Source: an uncultured Veillonellaceae bacterium
GTDB lineage: Bacteria; Bacillota; Negativicutes; Selenomonadales; Selenomonadaceae
Assembly (NCBI GenBank): GCA_902766015.1
Contig: CACXCC010000137.1
Location: forward strand, 1 to 49,179
Length of the DNA: 49,179 nt
Direction: 5' to 3'
Below the pieces are notes generated by a model. That model was not told the origin of the DNA. It ran no database searches and saw only the letters and a program-made list of their open reading frames with translations. Position numbers and translations under genes: made by a program. Positions within the stretch are counted from its first letter, which is position 1; each line of letters opens with the position of its first letter. Of the stretch, positions 7,802-17,014 are shown in pieces.

Positions 7802-8734
7802 ATGGCTAAAATTTACAATAATGTTACGGAACTCATCGGCAATACGCCGCTGTACCGCCCGACGAATTTTATCGCCGCGAACGGACTCAAGGCTGACATT
7901 CTCGTGAAACTCGAGTATTTCAACCCGGCAGGTTCTGTCAAGGACCGCATTGCGAAAGCGATGATCGAACAGGCCGAGAAGGAAGGCAAACTGAAACCGG
8001 GCGCAACGATCATTGAACCGACGAGCGGCAATACGGGTATCGGTCTCGCGAGCGTCGCTGCATCGCGCGGCTACAAAGCCATCCTGACGATGCCGGAAAC
8101 GATGAGTGTCGAACGCCGCAATCTGCTGAAAGCTTACGGCGCAAAAATTGTCCTGACCGACGGTTCCAAAGGCATGAAAGGCGCGATCGCCAAAGCCGAG
8201 GAACTCGCGAAAGAAACGCCGAATTCGATCATTCCGTCCCAGTTCACGAACCAGGCCAATCCGGCTGCGCATGAAGCCACGACGGGCCCGGAAATCTGGC
8301 GTGATGCTGACGGCAAAGTTGACGCGTTCGTCGCCGGCATCGGCACGGGCGGCACGTTAACCGGTGTCAGCCGTTACCTCAAGAAACAGAACGCCGACAT
8401 CAAAGTCGTAGCCGTCGAGCCGGAAACGTCCCCGGTTCTCTCGAAAGGCACGGCAGGCCCGCATAAGATTCAGGGCATCGGCGCAGGATTTGTCCCGGAA
8501 ACGCTTGACACGAAAGCGTATGACGAAGTCGCCGACATCTCGAATGACGATTCGTTCAAATACGGCCGTCAGTTCGCACATCTCGAGGGCATTCTCGTCG
8601 GTATTTCTTCCGGCGCAGCTCTCGCCGCAGCCGTTCAGCTCGCAAAACGTCCGGAATTTGAAGGCAAGACGATTGTCGCCCTGCTGCCGGATACGGGTGA
8701 CCGTTACCTTTCGACGGAACTTTACGCCGACTGA
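7802..8734 (+). CDS. cysK: Cysteine synthase A (O-acetylserine thiol-lyase)
   Basis: This 310-residue PLP enzyme makes cysteine from O-acetylserine and sulfide. Visible motifs are the PLP lysine in NPAGSVKDR (Lys47), the substrate loop PTSGNTGIG and the phosphate-binding [10 protein letters not shown]. The C-terminal part is complete ([12 protein letters not shown]). The ATG at 7802 follows GGGAGG at good spacing, whereas an earlier in-frame ATG at 7751 lies just after the -10 element. It sits divergently next to the CymR-type repressor, which is known in Bacillus to form a regulatory complex with CysK. Confidence 0.97.
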   Translation: MAKIYNNVTELIGNTPLYRPTNFIAANGLKADILVKLEYFNPAGSVKDRIAKAMIEQAEKEGKLKPGATIIEPTSGNTGIGLASVAASRGYKAILTMPETMSVERRNLLKAYGAKIVLTDGSKGMKGAIAKAEELAKETPNSIIPSQFTNQANPAAHEATTGPEIWRDADGKVDAFVAGIGTGGTLTGVSRYLKKQNADIKVVAVEPETSPVLSKGTAGPHKIQGIGAGFVPETLDTKAYDEVADISNDDSFKYGRQFAHLEGILVGISSGAALAAAVQLAKRPEFEGKTIVALLPDTGDRYLSTELYAD

Positions 8735-8792
8735 ATTGACACGATTGACAACCATTTGCCCTCTCCTATCATCACATAAATACGAAACGTTT

Positions 8793-8821
8793 GAGACGCC
8801 TGCGGGCGTCTCTTTTTTTTG
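8793..8821 (+). terminator. Terminator of cysK
   Basis: GAGACGCC (8793-8800), loop TGCG, GGCGTCTC (8805-8812) and nine T residues make a textbook intrinsic terminator. Confidence 0.92.
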
Positions 8822-8869
8822 TCCGGGTTGACGTCAGATGCCGTTTGTCGGGCGCGGAAGAGGGAAGTA

Positions 8870-8878
8870 TGGTATAAT
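8870..8878 (+). promoter_or_regulatory. Extended -10 promoter of the trk genes
   Basis: TGGTATAAT is an extended -10 element about 48 bases before the trkA start. No good -35 is visible, as is common with extended -10 promoters. Confidence 0.5.
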
Positions 8879-8926
8879 AGAGAAAATTTCAGGTCATCTG
8901 CATGTCGGGGAAAGGGGCGGAGTCTT

Positions 8927-10282
8927 TTGCGGATCGTTGTTGTCGGAGCCGGTAAATTGGGCTATAGTATCGCGGAACTGCTGTCGAGGGAGCAGTTTGA
9001 CGTCATTGTCATCGACCGTGAGGAGAGTCAGCTCGAAGCGGCCAAGAATACGCTTGACGTTCTTACGGTCTTTGCGAACGGGGCAAGCCCGATCACGATG
9101 GACGACCCCGATATCCGCGAATCGGATATCCTCATCGCCGTAACGGGAAGCGACGAAGTCAACATGGTTTCCTGTATTCTCGCGAAGAAACACGGCATCC
9201 GTCATACGATCGCGCGCATCCGCGATATGCAGTTCATGTCCGAAGCCCGCGAGTACCTCAAGAAAAATTTTGACATTGACCTCATGCTGAACCCGGAGCT
9301 CATTACGGCAAGTGAAATCAACCGTATCCTCATGACGCCGGCCGCGCTTGATGTCGAGGATTTTGCACACGGGCGTATCCGCCTGTTCGAGACAAAAGTC
9401 CGCCGTCATTCGCCGCTTGCGAATGTACCGCTCAAAGACATCAATATGCCGAAAGGCGTGCTCGCAGGCCTCATTTCACGCGATCATCATATGATTATCC
9501 CGCACGGCGATGACTGCCTGCTGCCGCACGACAATGCGTATTTTATCGGTGTACCGGAGGAGATCGAGAAGTTCAGTCAGAATTTCGTCCAGCGCGACGC
9601 GCGCAAACTCCATCGCGTCATGATCATCGGAGCCGGGCGCGCGGGGCGGTATCTCGCGCCGATGCTTGAAAAACAGGGCGTTTATGTCAAAGTCATCGAC
9701 AAGGACCGCGAACGCTGCCGCCTGCTCGCCGAAAAACTCGAAAACGGTATCGCAGTCTGCGGCGACGGGACGGATATTGACCTCCTCATGGAGGAAGGCG
9801 TCGCGGAAGCGGATGTCGTCGTTTGTTTGACGGAAGACGACAAACTCAATCTCATGCTCGCCCTGCTCGCACGTCACTTGTCGGGGAATCGTACGCGTAC
9901 GGTTGTGCGCGTTTCGCGGAATGAATACGTCGAGCTCATGGAAAAAGTCGGCGTTGACGTCGTTCTTTCGGCGCGTCTGTTGTCTGCGGCCGAAGTGCTC
10001 GCGTTTGCGCGCCGCGGCGGCGTTGTTTCGGTTTCCCTGCTCGAAGGAGCCAAGGCCGAAGCGGTCGAAGTTATCGTCCAGGACGGCGCGCCTGTCGCGG
10101 GAAAACGGCTTATGGATGTCAAACTGCCGCGCGAGGTACTCGTCTGTGCCTACGTTCGCGGCGACGGAGCCGCGGTGATCCCGAACGGCATGACGGTTCT
10201 GCAGCCCGGCGACCGGACCATCCTCTTTATTCAGACGCAGGGCGCGCAAAAGGTCATGAAGTACTTTAAAGGAAAGGGGTAA
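8927..10282 (+). CDS. trkA: Trk potassium uptake system regulatory protein TrkA
   Basis: The 451-residue product has two RCK-type repeats. Each has a nucleotide-binding Rossmann motif (IVVVGAGKLGYSIAELL at the start and MIIGAGRAGRYLAPML near residue 230) and a C-terminal ligand domain. It is the cytoplasmic gating ring that binds NAD(H)/ATP and controls TrkH. The start is a TTG at 8927 preceded by GGGGCGGAG, giving the conserved glycine-rich motif at the very N-terminus. It is followed within 6 bases by the first trkH, so the three trk genes form one operon. Confidence 0.93.
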   Translation: MRIVVVGAGKLGYSIAELLSREQFDVIVIDREESQLEAAKNTLDVLTVFANGASPITMDDPDIRESDILIAVTGSDEVNMVSCILAKKHGIRHTIARIRDMQFMSEAREYLKKNFDIDLMLNPELITASEINRILMTPAALDVEDFAHGRIRLFETKVRRHSPLANVPLKDINMPKGVLAGLISRDHHMIIPHGDDCLLPHDNAYFIGVPEEIEKFSQNFVQRDARKLHRVMIIGAGRAGRYLAPMLEKQGVYVKVIDKDRERCRLLAEKLENGIAVCGDGTDIDLLMEEGVAEADVVVCLTEDDKLNLMLALLARHLSGNRTRTVVRVSRNEYVELMEKVGVDVVLSARLLSAAEVLAFARRGGVVSVSLLEGAKAEAVEVIVQDGAPVAGKRLMDVKLPREVLVCAYVRGDGAAVIPNGMTVLQPGDRTILFIQTQGAQKVMKYFKGKG

Positions 10283-10287
10283 GCGGC

Positions 10288-11766
10288 GTGAGGACTCAGG
10301 GACTCGGCTTATTCTGGCTGCTTATGGGGCGTGTGACGTTCTATTTTGCGGCGGCGCTGCTCGTTCCTTTTGCGGCGGCTTTATACTGGCACGAATCGTT
10401 TGCGCTGACGGCAGCGTTCTTGTTCTCCGCCGTTTTCAGTGCGCTTCTCGGCAGTGCGTTTACGTATCATGCCCGTCATCATTTTCAGCAGTTGACACTT
10501 CGTGAGGGCGTTTTTTTTATGACGCTCGTTTGGCCGTTGGCCGGATTTATCGGGATGCTGCCGTTTTGGCTGTCAGGTGCGCTGCCGGATTTTACGACGG
10601 CGTTTTTTGAAGGGATTTCGGCACTGACGACAACGGGGCTTACGGATTTCGGACTCATTGACGGCGAAAGGGCGGGGGTCCCGCAGTCGCTGCTCCTCTG
10701 GCGGAGTTTGCTCAGCTGGCTCGGCGGACTGAGTTTTGTTATGATTCTCGTGACGGTCCTGCCTCATGTCAGCGGTTGTTTCGGTATGACACTGACAGCA
10801 CGTCAAATGATCTATTTCAGTCCCGTTTGGAACCGCATGCGCACATCGATGCGTCAGGGAGCGGCGATTTACGCCGTCGTGACGCTTCTCGCGATTCTGC
10901 TTTTTTTGCTCGCGGGATTAAAGCCCTTTCTCGCCGTGACGCAGGCGTTTTTTACGATTTCGTCGGGCGGCGGGCCGTTTTTTTCGTTTTCCGACTATAA
11001 CAGTCCCGCGCTGGAGCTTGCGACGGGATTTGTCATGATCCTTTCCTGCGTCAATCTTTTACTCTGCTGGAAAGCGTGGGATATCCGGCGTCCGCTCCTT
11101 TTGCTGCAGGATACGGAACTGCGCGTGTTTTTCTTCATCGCTTTGGGCGCGGGGGCGATTCTTTCGCTGCATTTTGCGGGGAATAACGTCATGGCGCCGC
11201 TTGACGCCGTGCGCTGCGGTTTTTTTGACGCCGTGTCCTTTTTGTCGACGAACGGTTATTTTTTCGGGTCAATGGACGGCTGGTCGGATTTTGACCGAAT
11301 GATGCTCCTTTCCCTGCCGCTGATCGGCGGCTGTATGGGATCGGCCGCGGGCGGGATCAAAGTGCTTCGCATCATGATTCTCATGAAAATTTCGTGGGCG
11401 GGACTGCGTCAAACGCTTCATCCGCATATGGTTGTCAGTATTCGACTTGACGGCCTGCCTGTGGCGGCAAAGATTGTCGGCCGGATTCTCAGCTACTTTT
11501 TCCTCTATTTCGTGGCGTTCGCCGTTTTTTCGCTCGTGCTTTCCCTGTCGGATATGTCATTGATGCAGGCGATGAGTTTGACTGTCGGCTGTTTGACCAG
11601 TACCGGCGCGACGGCGGCGCTTTACGGTATTGCCGATCTTTCGGCGTTTCCGGACTGGGTGCGTTTTGTCTGCAGCCTGCTGATGATTCTCGGGCGCATT
11701 GAAATTTTCTCGTTCCTCGTTTTCATTGAGCTGATCAGCCGCCATACGACACAGCGTCATTGGTAA
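10288..11766 (+). CDS. trkH: TrkH-family potassium transporter, paralogue 1
   Basis: A 492-residue multi-spanning membrane protein of the SKT superfamily with four pore repeats. Filter-like segments are TTTGLTDFG, SSGGGPFF, STNGYFFG and TSTGATAAL. The glycines are largely kept, but the surroundings differ from standard TrkH, especially in repeat 2. The GTG start at 10288 lies 5 bases after the trkA stop behind AAAGGGG. It is co-transcribed with trkA and with a second, more canonical TrkH. It may be a pore with altered selectivity or part of a mixed channel; that is inference. Confidence 0.88.
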   Translation: MRTQGLGLFWLLMGRVTFYFAAALLVPFAAALYWHESFALTAAFLFSAVFSALLGSAFTYHARHHFQQLTLREGVFFMTLVWPLAGFIGMLPFWLSGALPDFTTAFFEGISALTTTGLTDFGLIDGERAGVPQSLLLWRSLLSWLGGLSFVMILVTVLPHVSGCFGMTLTARQMIYFSPVWNRMRTSMRQGAAIYAVVTLLAILLFLLAGLKPFLAVTQAFFTISSGGGPFFSFSDYNSPALELATGFVMILSCVNLLLCWKAWDIRRPLLLLQDTELRVFFFIALGAGAILSLHFAGNNVMAPLDAVRCGFFDAVSFLSTNGYFFGSMDGWSDFDRMMLLSLPLIGGCMGSAAGGIKVLRIMILMKISWAGLRQTLHPHMVVSIRLDGLPVAAKIVGRILSYFFLYFVAFAVFSLVLSLSDMSLMQAMSLTVGCLTSTGATAALYGIADLSAFPDWVRFVCSLLMILGRIEIFSFLVFIELISRHTTQRHW

Positions 11767-11790
11767 GGCTGTGGCAGAAAGGATGCTTCG

Positions 11791-13242
11791 ATGGATTTTC
11801 GCGTTGTCTGCTCGCTGATCGGGCGGCTGATCCTCGCCGAATGCGCGTCGATGGCCGTGCCGCTCGCGCTTGCACTCGGTTACGGTGAGGAGAGTGCGGC
11901 GTCGTTTATCGCGTCAATGGCGGTTTGTCTCGTCGTTTCCTACGTCTGCATCGAACAGGGCGTACTGAAAGACGAAAAACTCACGATGCGCGAAGGCATT
12001 GCCGTCACGGGACTCGGCTGGCTTTCCGTCACGGTGCTCGGGATGCTTCCGTATCTTTGCGGCGGTTATCTCGGTCTGCTTGACGGCATTTTTGAAAGCA
12101 TCTCGGGCTTTACGGGGACGGGCGCGACGGTCATTCCCGATCTTTCGCCGCTCCCTTCGAGCATTCTCTTTTGGCGCATGATGACGCATTGGTTCGGCGG
12201 ACTCGGCATCATCGTCATCTTCCTCGCGATTCTGCCGCAGGCGGGACAGAGCAGTGTCTACATGTACGAAGCGGAATCGACGGGGCCGACGAGCGAACGC
12301 GTCATGCCGCGCCTGCACGAAATGACGATCGCGCTCTTTAAACTCTACATTTTTTTGACGTCCGTTGCGGCGTTGGTCTACTTCCTCTGCGGCATGACGC
12401 CGGAAATCGCCGTGACACACGCGATGTCAACGATCGGCACGGGCGGTTTTTCGACGTACAACGACAACGCCATGCACTTTGCGAGTCCGGTCGTCGAAAT
12501 CTGGATGACGGTCTTTATGATTCTCGCGGGCGGCAACTTCGGCCTTTACTACAAAATCTGGCGCAAAGGACCGCATGTCATCCGTCAAAATACGGAATTT
12601 AAGGCGTATATCCTCATCCTCGCCCTTGCGATGACCGCGATCGCCGCCGACCTCGTCTGGGCAAAAGATCTTGACGCGCTGACGGCATTTCGCTACGCGA
12701 GCTTTCAGGTCGGGTCGCTTTCGACGACAGGTTTCGTGTCAACGGACTTTGACCAATGGCCGGCGTTTTCCAAAGGCGTCCTTCTCATGCTCATGATCAT
12801 GGGCGGCTGTGCGGGGTCAACGGCAAGCGGGGTCAAAGTCTCGCGTATCGTTCTTCTCGTCAAAAATGCCGCGGCCGTCGTACGTCAAAAACTGGCGCCG
12901 CGTCATGTCGTCGAAGTCCGCATGAACGGACGCCTCGTCGACGAAGACACACTGATGCGTGTCGGACAGTTCTTCTTCCTTTATATTTTCTTCATCCTCG
13001 TCTGGACCCTGATCCTTACGGCCTGCGGACTCAGCACATTCGATTCGTTCGGACTCAGCGTCACGACGATGGGGAATATCGGCCCCGCTTTCGGCATCGC
13101 GGGGGCAACCTGTACCTATGCGGGTCTTCCGGCATTTGTCAAAGCCGTACTCTGTTTCGCCATGCTCCTCGGTAGACTCGAACTCTACACGCTCCTCGTC
13201 ATGTTACGGCCGGATTTCTGGCAGACGAGTCATCGGTGGTAG
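11791..13242 (+). CDS. trkH: TrkH-family potassium transporter, paralogue 2
   Basis: A 483-residue SKT-family membrane protein. The four filter segments are FTGTGATV, TIGTGGFST, LSTTGFVS and MGNIGPAFG, close to the usual TrkH/KtrB pattern. The ATG at 11791 follows AAAGGATG 25 bases after the first trkH. It forms the end of the trkA-trkH-trkH operon and is followed by nested-hairpin element copy A, which could end transcription. It imports K+ with TrkA as the gating partner. Confidence 0.92.
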   Translation: MDFRVVCSLIGRLILAECASMAVPLALALGYGEESAASFIASMAVCLVVSYVCIEQGVLKDEKLTMREGIAVTGLGWLSVTVLGMLPYLCGGYLGLLDGIFESISGFTGTGATVIPDLSPLPSSILFWRMMTHWFGGLGIIVIFLAILPQAGQSSVYMYEAESTGPTSERVMPRLHEMTIALFKLYIFLTSVAALVYFLCGMTPEIAVTHAMSTIGTGGFSTYNDNAMHFASPVVEIWMTVFMILAGGNFGLYYKIWRKGPHVIRQNTEFKAYILILALAMTAIAADLVWAKDLDALTAFRYASFQVGSLSTTGFVSTDFDQWPAFSKGVLLMLMIMGGCAGSTASGVKVSRIVLLVKNAAAVVRQKLAPRHVVEVRMNGRLVDEDTLMRVGQFFFLYIFFILVWTLILTACGLSTFDSFGLSVTTMGNIGPAFGIAGATCTYAGLPAFVKAVLCFAMLLGRLELYTLLVMLRPDFWQTSHRW

Positions 13243-13244
13243 AC

Positions 13245-13416
13245 GGGATAACCACGTCGTCTGTGCCTAAAAGCTGCGGCTGCAAAAATTGCACTTTCGC
13301 TTAATTGAGTCGCCTGTTTCAAACCGCTTCGCTTAAAAGAAACAGGCTCCGGGCGAAAGTGCAATTTTTGCTTAACGCCTAATGCAGCAAAACGGCACAG
13401 ACGCCGCGGTTATCCC
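13245..13416. repeat. Nested-hairpin element, copy A
   Basis: Three stacked inverted repeats share one centre. The outer arms 13245-13267 and 13394-13416 match at 21 of 23 positions. The middle arms 13284-13300 and 13353-13369 are perfect over 17. The inner arms GCCTGTTTC (13312-13320) and GAAACAGGC (13339-13347) enclose the loop AAACCGCTTCGCTTAAAA. Between outer and middle stems lie CTGCGGCT on the left and TTAACGCC...GCAGCA on the right, also seen in other copies. The A-run and T-run flanking the middle stem could make it a bidirectional terminator. It lies just after trkH. Family not recognised. Confidence 0.85.
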
Positions 13417-13467
13417 TTACGCTTGCTTAAACTGGGGAGGAAGGTTGCACTCAAAAAGGAAACGTAA

Positions 13468-13643
13468 GGGATGAGGGGACGTCGGGGGCGGCGCCTCGCT
13501 GCATAAGGCGTAAAGAAAAAAATCCGTTTTCGCAGGGAGCCTGAATTGTTTAAGCGCAGCGATTTGATTCAGGCGACTATATTAAGCGAAAACGGATTTT
13601 TTTTAGCCGCAGCATGGTGCCGACCCCGGCGTCCCCTCATCCC
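13468..13643. repeat. Nested-hairpin element, copy B (inverted relative to A)
   Basis: The outer arms 13468-13495 and 13616-13643 (28 bases) have 25 Watson-Crick pairs, two G-T pairs and one mismatch. The middle arms 13516-13533 and 13586-13603 are perfect over 18. The inner arms are GCCTGAAT (13539-13546) and ATTCAGGC (13567-13574). Stem sequences differ from copy A, yet pairing is kept. The loop, read on the opposite strand, is AAATCGCTGCGCTTAAA, close to copy A. Copies A and B lie about 50 bases apart, head to head, filling the gap before purB. Confidence 0.85.
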
Positions 13644-13794
13644 GTCGGATTTAACGTTCTTTGACCGTCATTCCCGTTCCTCCTTTCATCGTCTCGGGTT
13701 CCGAAGCTCAGGCATCCGCAACCGCTCCGCGTTCCTGCCGTGTTAACCGCAATCACGACTTCCCCGATTGACCGTCAATCCCGTTCTTCGTGCA

Positions 13795-13824
13795 TTGACA
13801 GTCAACGCGCGAAAATGATATGAT
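13795..13824 (+). promoter_or_regulatory. Promoter of purB
   Basis: TTGACA (13795-13800) and TATGAT (13819-13824) are spaced by 18 bases, about 100 bases before the purB start. Confidence 0.7.
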
Positions 13825-13829
13825 AAACA

Positions 13830-13848
13830 GGGAAATCGTTGATTTCCC
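13830..13848 (+). other. Short hairpin at the start of the purB transcript
   Basis: GGGAAATC (13830-13837), loop GTT, GATTTCCC (13841-13848) would form at the very 5' end of the mRNA, followed by a weak T-run. It may stabilise the transcript or bind a regulator. Confidence 0.4.
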
Positions 13849-13922
13849 GCACAATTTTTAGTCGTGTTTTCACTTCCGCGGCGAAAAAACGCCGTCGGTT
13901 TATTGAGGGGGAAAATACAAGA

Positions 13923-15215
13923 ATGATCGCACGTTACACCAACCCGGAAATGGGTCATCTCTGGTCGATCCAGAACGAATGGCAGACCATCCTGAACGTA
14001 GAAATGGCTGCCTGCGACGCCATGGCCGAACTCGGTGAAATCCCGAAAGAAGCTGCCGTCAACATCCGCGCCAAAGCAAAATTCGACGTAGACCGCATCC
14101 ACGAGATTGAGTCCGTCACGCACCACGACATCATCGCGTTCCTGACGAACGTCGCGGAAAACGTCGGTGACGACTCCAAATACATCCATAAAGGGTTGAC
14201 GTCGAGTGACGTCAAAGACACGGCCGTCTGCCTGCAGATGCGTGACTCCGCTGACATCATCCTCGACGACCTGCGCAAATTCCTCGAAGTTCTGCGCCGC
14301 CGTGCCGTCGAATTCAAACATACCCCGTGCATCGGCCGTACGCACGGCATTCACGCCGAACCGATGACCTTCGGCCTCAAACTCCTCCTTTGGAGCGCCG
14401 AAATCGAACGTGACATCGACCGCGTTGAGCATGCGAAAAAGACGGTTTCCGTCTGCAAACTCTCCGGCGCAGTCGGCACGTACTCCAACATTGACCCGCG
14501 CATCGAGGAAATGGTCGCAAAACGCCTCGGCCTGACGCCGGTACGTCTTGCTACGCAGGTTATTCAGCGTGACCGTCATGCCGAATACATGACGACGCTT
14601 GCCATCGTCGCCAGCACGCTCGAAAAAATCGCAACAGAAGTCCGCAACCTTCAGCGTACGGACATCCGCGAAGCCGAAGAATATTTCTCCCCGGGCCAGA
14701 AAGGCTCGTCCGCAATGCCGCATAAACGCAATCCGATCAACTGCGAGCGCGTTGCCGGCATGGCTCGTCTCGTCCGCGGCAACGCCGTTGCATCGCTCGA
14801 AGACATCACGCTCTGGCATGAACGTGACATCTCCCATTCGTCCGTCGAACGTGTCATCCTGCCGGATACGACGATTAACCTCGACTATTGCACGAGAAAG
14901 CTTACCAACATCATCGACAAACTGCTCGTTTATCCGGAAGCCATGCTCCATAACATGAACCGCACGGGCGGCCTCATTTACAGCCAGCGCATCATGCTCA
15001 CGGTCGTTGACAAAGGTGTTCTGCGCGAAGACGCTTACAAATGGGTACAGCGCAACGCCATGAAACGCTGGATGCAGGGCGAAGATTTCCGCACGAATGT
15101 CGAAAAAGATCCGGACATCACGAAGTATCTGACGAAGGAAGAAATCGACAACTGCTTCGATTATAAATACTTCCTGCGCAACGTCGACATGATCTTCGAG
15201 CGTTTCGGTCTGTAA
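13923..15215 (+). CDS. purB: Adenylosuccinate lyase
   Basis: This 430-residue enzyme acts twice in purine synthesis: it releases fumarate from SAICAR and from adenylosuccinate. The family signature GSSAMPHKRNP is present near residue 262, and the fumarase/aspartase-like helical core is complete (TSSDVKDTA, GRTHGIHAEP). The ATG at 13923 follows GAGGGGG; a longer in-frame extension to 13839 lacks a site and starts close to the promoter. It is followed by purA, which makes adenylosuccinate, so the two genes cover the IMP-to-AMP branch. Confidence 0.97.
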   Translation: MIARYTNPEMGHLWSIQNEWQTILNVEMAACDAMAELGEIPKEAAVNIRAKAKFDVDRIHEIESVTHHDIIAFLTNVAENVGDDSKYIHKGLTSSDVKDTAVCLQMRDSADIILDDLRKFLEVLRRRAVEFKHTPCIGRTHGIHAEPMTFGLKLLLWSAEIERDIDRVEHAKKTVSVCKLSGAVGTYSNIDPRIEEMVAKRLGLTPVRLATQVIQRDRHAEYMTTLAIVASTLEKIATEVRNLQRTDIREAEEYFSPGQKGSSAMPHKRNPINCERVAGMARLVRGNAVASLEDITLWHERDISHSSVERVILPDTTINLDYCTRKLTNIIDKLLVYPEAMLHNMNRTGGLIYSQRIMLTVVDKGVLREDAYKWVQRNAMKRWMQGEDFRTNVEKDPDITKYLTKEEIDNCFDYKYFLRNVDMIFERFGL

Positions 15216-15237
15216 TACCTGCATAAATCCGGAACCG

Positions 15238-15255
15238 GCCTCCCCTCGGGGAGGC
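15238..15255 (+). terminator. Hairpin between purB and purA
   Basis: GCCTCCCC (15238-15245) pairs with GGGGAGGC (15248-15255) and is followed only by TTAT. It may be a weak terminator or an RNA processing site between two co-transcribed genes. Confidence 0.45.
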
Positions 15256-15288
15256 TTATCCGTTGTATTGAGAGAGGAGTCATTTCTT

Positions 15289-16575
15289 ATGTCAACTGTA
15301 GTTATCATCGGTTCGCAGTGGGGCGACGAAGGCAAAGGCAAAATCGTCGACTATCTCGCACAGCAGGCTGAAACCGTCGTTCGTTCTCAGGGCGGCAGCA
15401 ACGCCGGCCACACGGTAGCCGTTAACGGCGAAGAATACAAACTCCGCCTGCTTCCGTCCGGTATTCTCTATAAAGGTACGCATAATGTCATCGCGAACGG
15501 CGTTGCCGTTGACCCGGAAACGATGTTGCAGGAAATGGACGCCATGGAAGCACGCGGCATTGACGTTTCGGGCATCCGCCTTTCGGACCGCGCTCAGGTC
15601 GTTCTGCCGTATCATCGTCTCATGGACGGTATCGGCGATGAAAAACTCGGTGAAAACAAAATCGGCACGACGCATCGCGGAATCGGTCCGTGCTACGTCG
15701 ACCGCGACAACCGCATCGGCATTCGCGTCTGCGATCTCATGGATCCGGACGAATTCGCCCGCAAACTGAAATTCAACCTCGAGCTCAAAAACAAAGAACT
15801 GCAGCTCCTCTACGACCATGAACCGCTTTCCTATGACGAAATCTACAAAGAATACATGGGCTATGCGGAACGCCTTCGTCCGTATGTCTGCGACACGATC
15901 GCACTCCTCGACGAAGAAATCAAAGCCGACCGCAAAATCCTCTTCGAAGGCGCACAGGCAACGATGCTTGACATTGACTACGGCACATATCCGTACGTCA
16001 CGGCATCGCATCCGGTTTCCGGCGGCGTAACCGTCGGCGCCGGCGTGGCTCCGAACAAAATCGGTAAAGTTGTCGGCGTTGTCAAAGCATACTGCACGCG
16101 TGTCGGCGAAGGCCCGTTCCCGACGGAACAGCTCAACGAAATCGGCGACCGCATCCGCGATGCCGGACATGAATACGGCACCGTCACGGGGCGCCCGCGC
16201 CGCACGGGCTGGCTCGACGCCTTCGTCGTTCGTTATGCCGGCATCCTTTCCGGTATCGACTACATGGCCGTAACGCGCCTTGACATCCTCGACGGCTTTG
16301 ATGAAATCAAAATGTGCACGGGTTACCGCTACAAAGGCGAAATGCTCCCGGGTGTCCCGGCCAGCCTCAAAGTCCTCGCCGAAGTCGAGCCGGTTTACGA
16401 AACGCTCCCGGGCTGGAAAGAAGACATCAGCGGCATCCGCAACTACGAAGACCTGCCGGAAAATGCCAAGAATTATCTCCGGCGCATGTCCGAAGTCACG
16501 GGCATCAAACTCGGCATCGTCTCCGTCGGCCCGAACCGCGACCAGACGATCGTCCTCGCTCACGACATTTTCTGA
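15289..16575 (+). CDS. purA: Adenylosuccinate synthetase
   Basis: A 428-residue GTP-dependent enzyme converting IMP and aspartate to adenylosuccinate. The N-terminal signature GSQWGDEGKGK contains the catalytic Asp and P-loop; QGGSNAGHTV and the GTP-binding C-terminal part (SVGPNRDQT) are present. Full length. The ATG at 15289 follows AGAGAGGAG. It is downstream of purB and carries its own strong terminator, so purB-purA are probably one unit. Confidence 0.98.
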   Translation: MSTVVIIGSQWGDEGKGKIVDYLAQQAETVVRSQGGSNAGHTVAVNGEEYKLRLLPSGILYKGTHNVIANGVAVDPETMLQEMDAMEARGIDVSGIRLSDRAQVVLPYHRLMDGIGDEKLGENKIGTTHRGIGPCYVDRDNRIGIRVCDLMDPDEFARKLKFNLELKNKELQLLYDHEPLSYDEIYKEYMGYAERLRPYVCDTIALLDEEIKADRKILFEGAQATMLDIDYGTYPYVTASHPVSGGVTVGAGVAPNKIGKVVGVVKAYCTRVGEGPFPTEQLNEIGDRIRDAGHEYGTVTGRPRRTGWLDAFVVRYAGILSGIDYMAVTRLDILDGFDEIKMCTGYRYKGEMLPGVPASLKVLAEVEPVYETLPGWKEDISGIRNYEDLPENAKNYLRRMSEVTGIKLGIVSVGPNRDQTIVLAHDIF

Positions 16576-16600
16576 GCTTGACGTCAAACGCATATACAAA

Positions 16601-16629
16601 GACCTGTCCCTTCGGGGACGGGCCTTTTT
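16601..16629 (+). terminator. Terminator of purA
   Basis: CCTGTCCC and GGGGACGGG form a GC-rich stem with loop TTC, followed by a run of eight T residues. Confidence 0.9.
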
Positions 16630-16644
16630 TTTCGAGCAAGAAGA

Positions 16645-16813
16645 GGGGCGGCGGTGCTTTTCCTGCGGTTTGCTGCGAAAAGCGTTAAGAAAAATTGCAC
16701 GTTCGCCGGGAGCCTGTTTCTTTTAAGCGCAGCGGTTTGAAACAGGCGACTAAATTAAGCGAACGTGCAATTTTTTAGCGGCAGCTTTTAAGCAGGAAAA
16801 GCACCGCCGCCCC
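16645..16813. repeat. Nested-hairpin element, copy C
   Basis: The outer arms 16645-16666 and 16792-16813 are perfect over 22 bases. The middle arms 16690-16706 and 16759-16775 are perfect over 17; one base pair differs from copy A and is compensated on the other arm. The inner arms are GCCTGTTTC (16712-16720) and GAAACAGGC (16739-16747). The orientation is that of copy B. It lies between the purA terminator and the suf promoter in a 440-base gap that holds no gene. Confidence 0.85.
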
Positions 16814-16904
16814 GATGTTTTCCTGAAACGGAACGTTTTTTAGCCGCAGCTCAGATATCCGGGTACGGGCCGCACGCCCGCCTCGTTGCATGTCAAATCT
16901 TTCA

Positions 16905-16933
16905 TTGACATTTTAGGCTAAACACCATACAAT
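16905..16933 (+). promoter_or_regulatory. Promoter of the suf operon
   Basis: TTGACA (16905-16910) and TACAAT (16928-16933) with a 17-base spacer, about 75 bases before sufC. Confidence 0.8.
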
Positions 16934-17014
16934 TGAAAAAGATAATCCTGAGTAAATTTGTAAGGATTAATGATTTTTATCACCGCTATGGTGTCAAATA
17001 AAGGAGAGCACACA

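Noticed and set aside
13743-15341. A 532-codon open frame on the minus strand across purB
   Set aside because: It is a shadow of purB in GC-rich codons; the plus-strand protein has the full adenylosuccinate lyase signature. Similar long antisense frames over purA, sufB, sucC, cstA and the MFS gene were dropped for the same reason.
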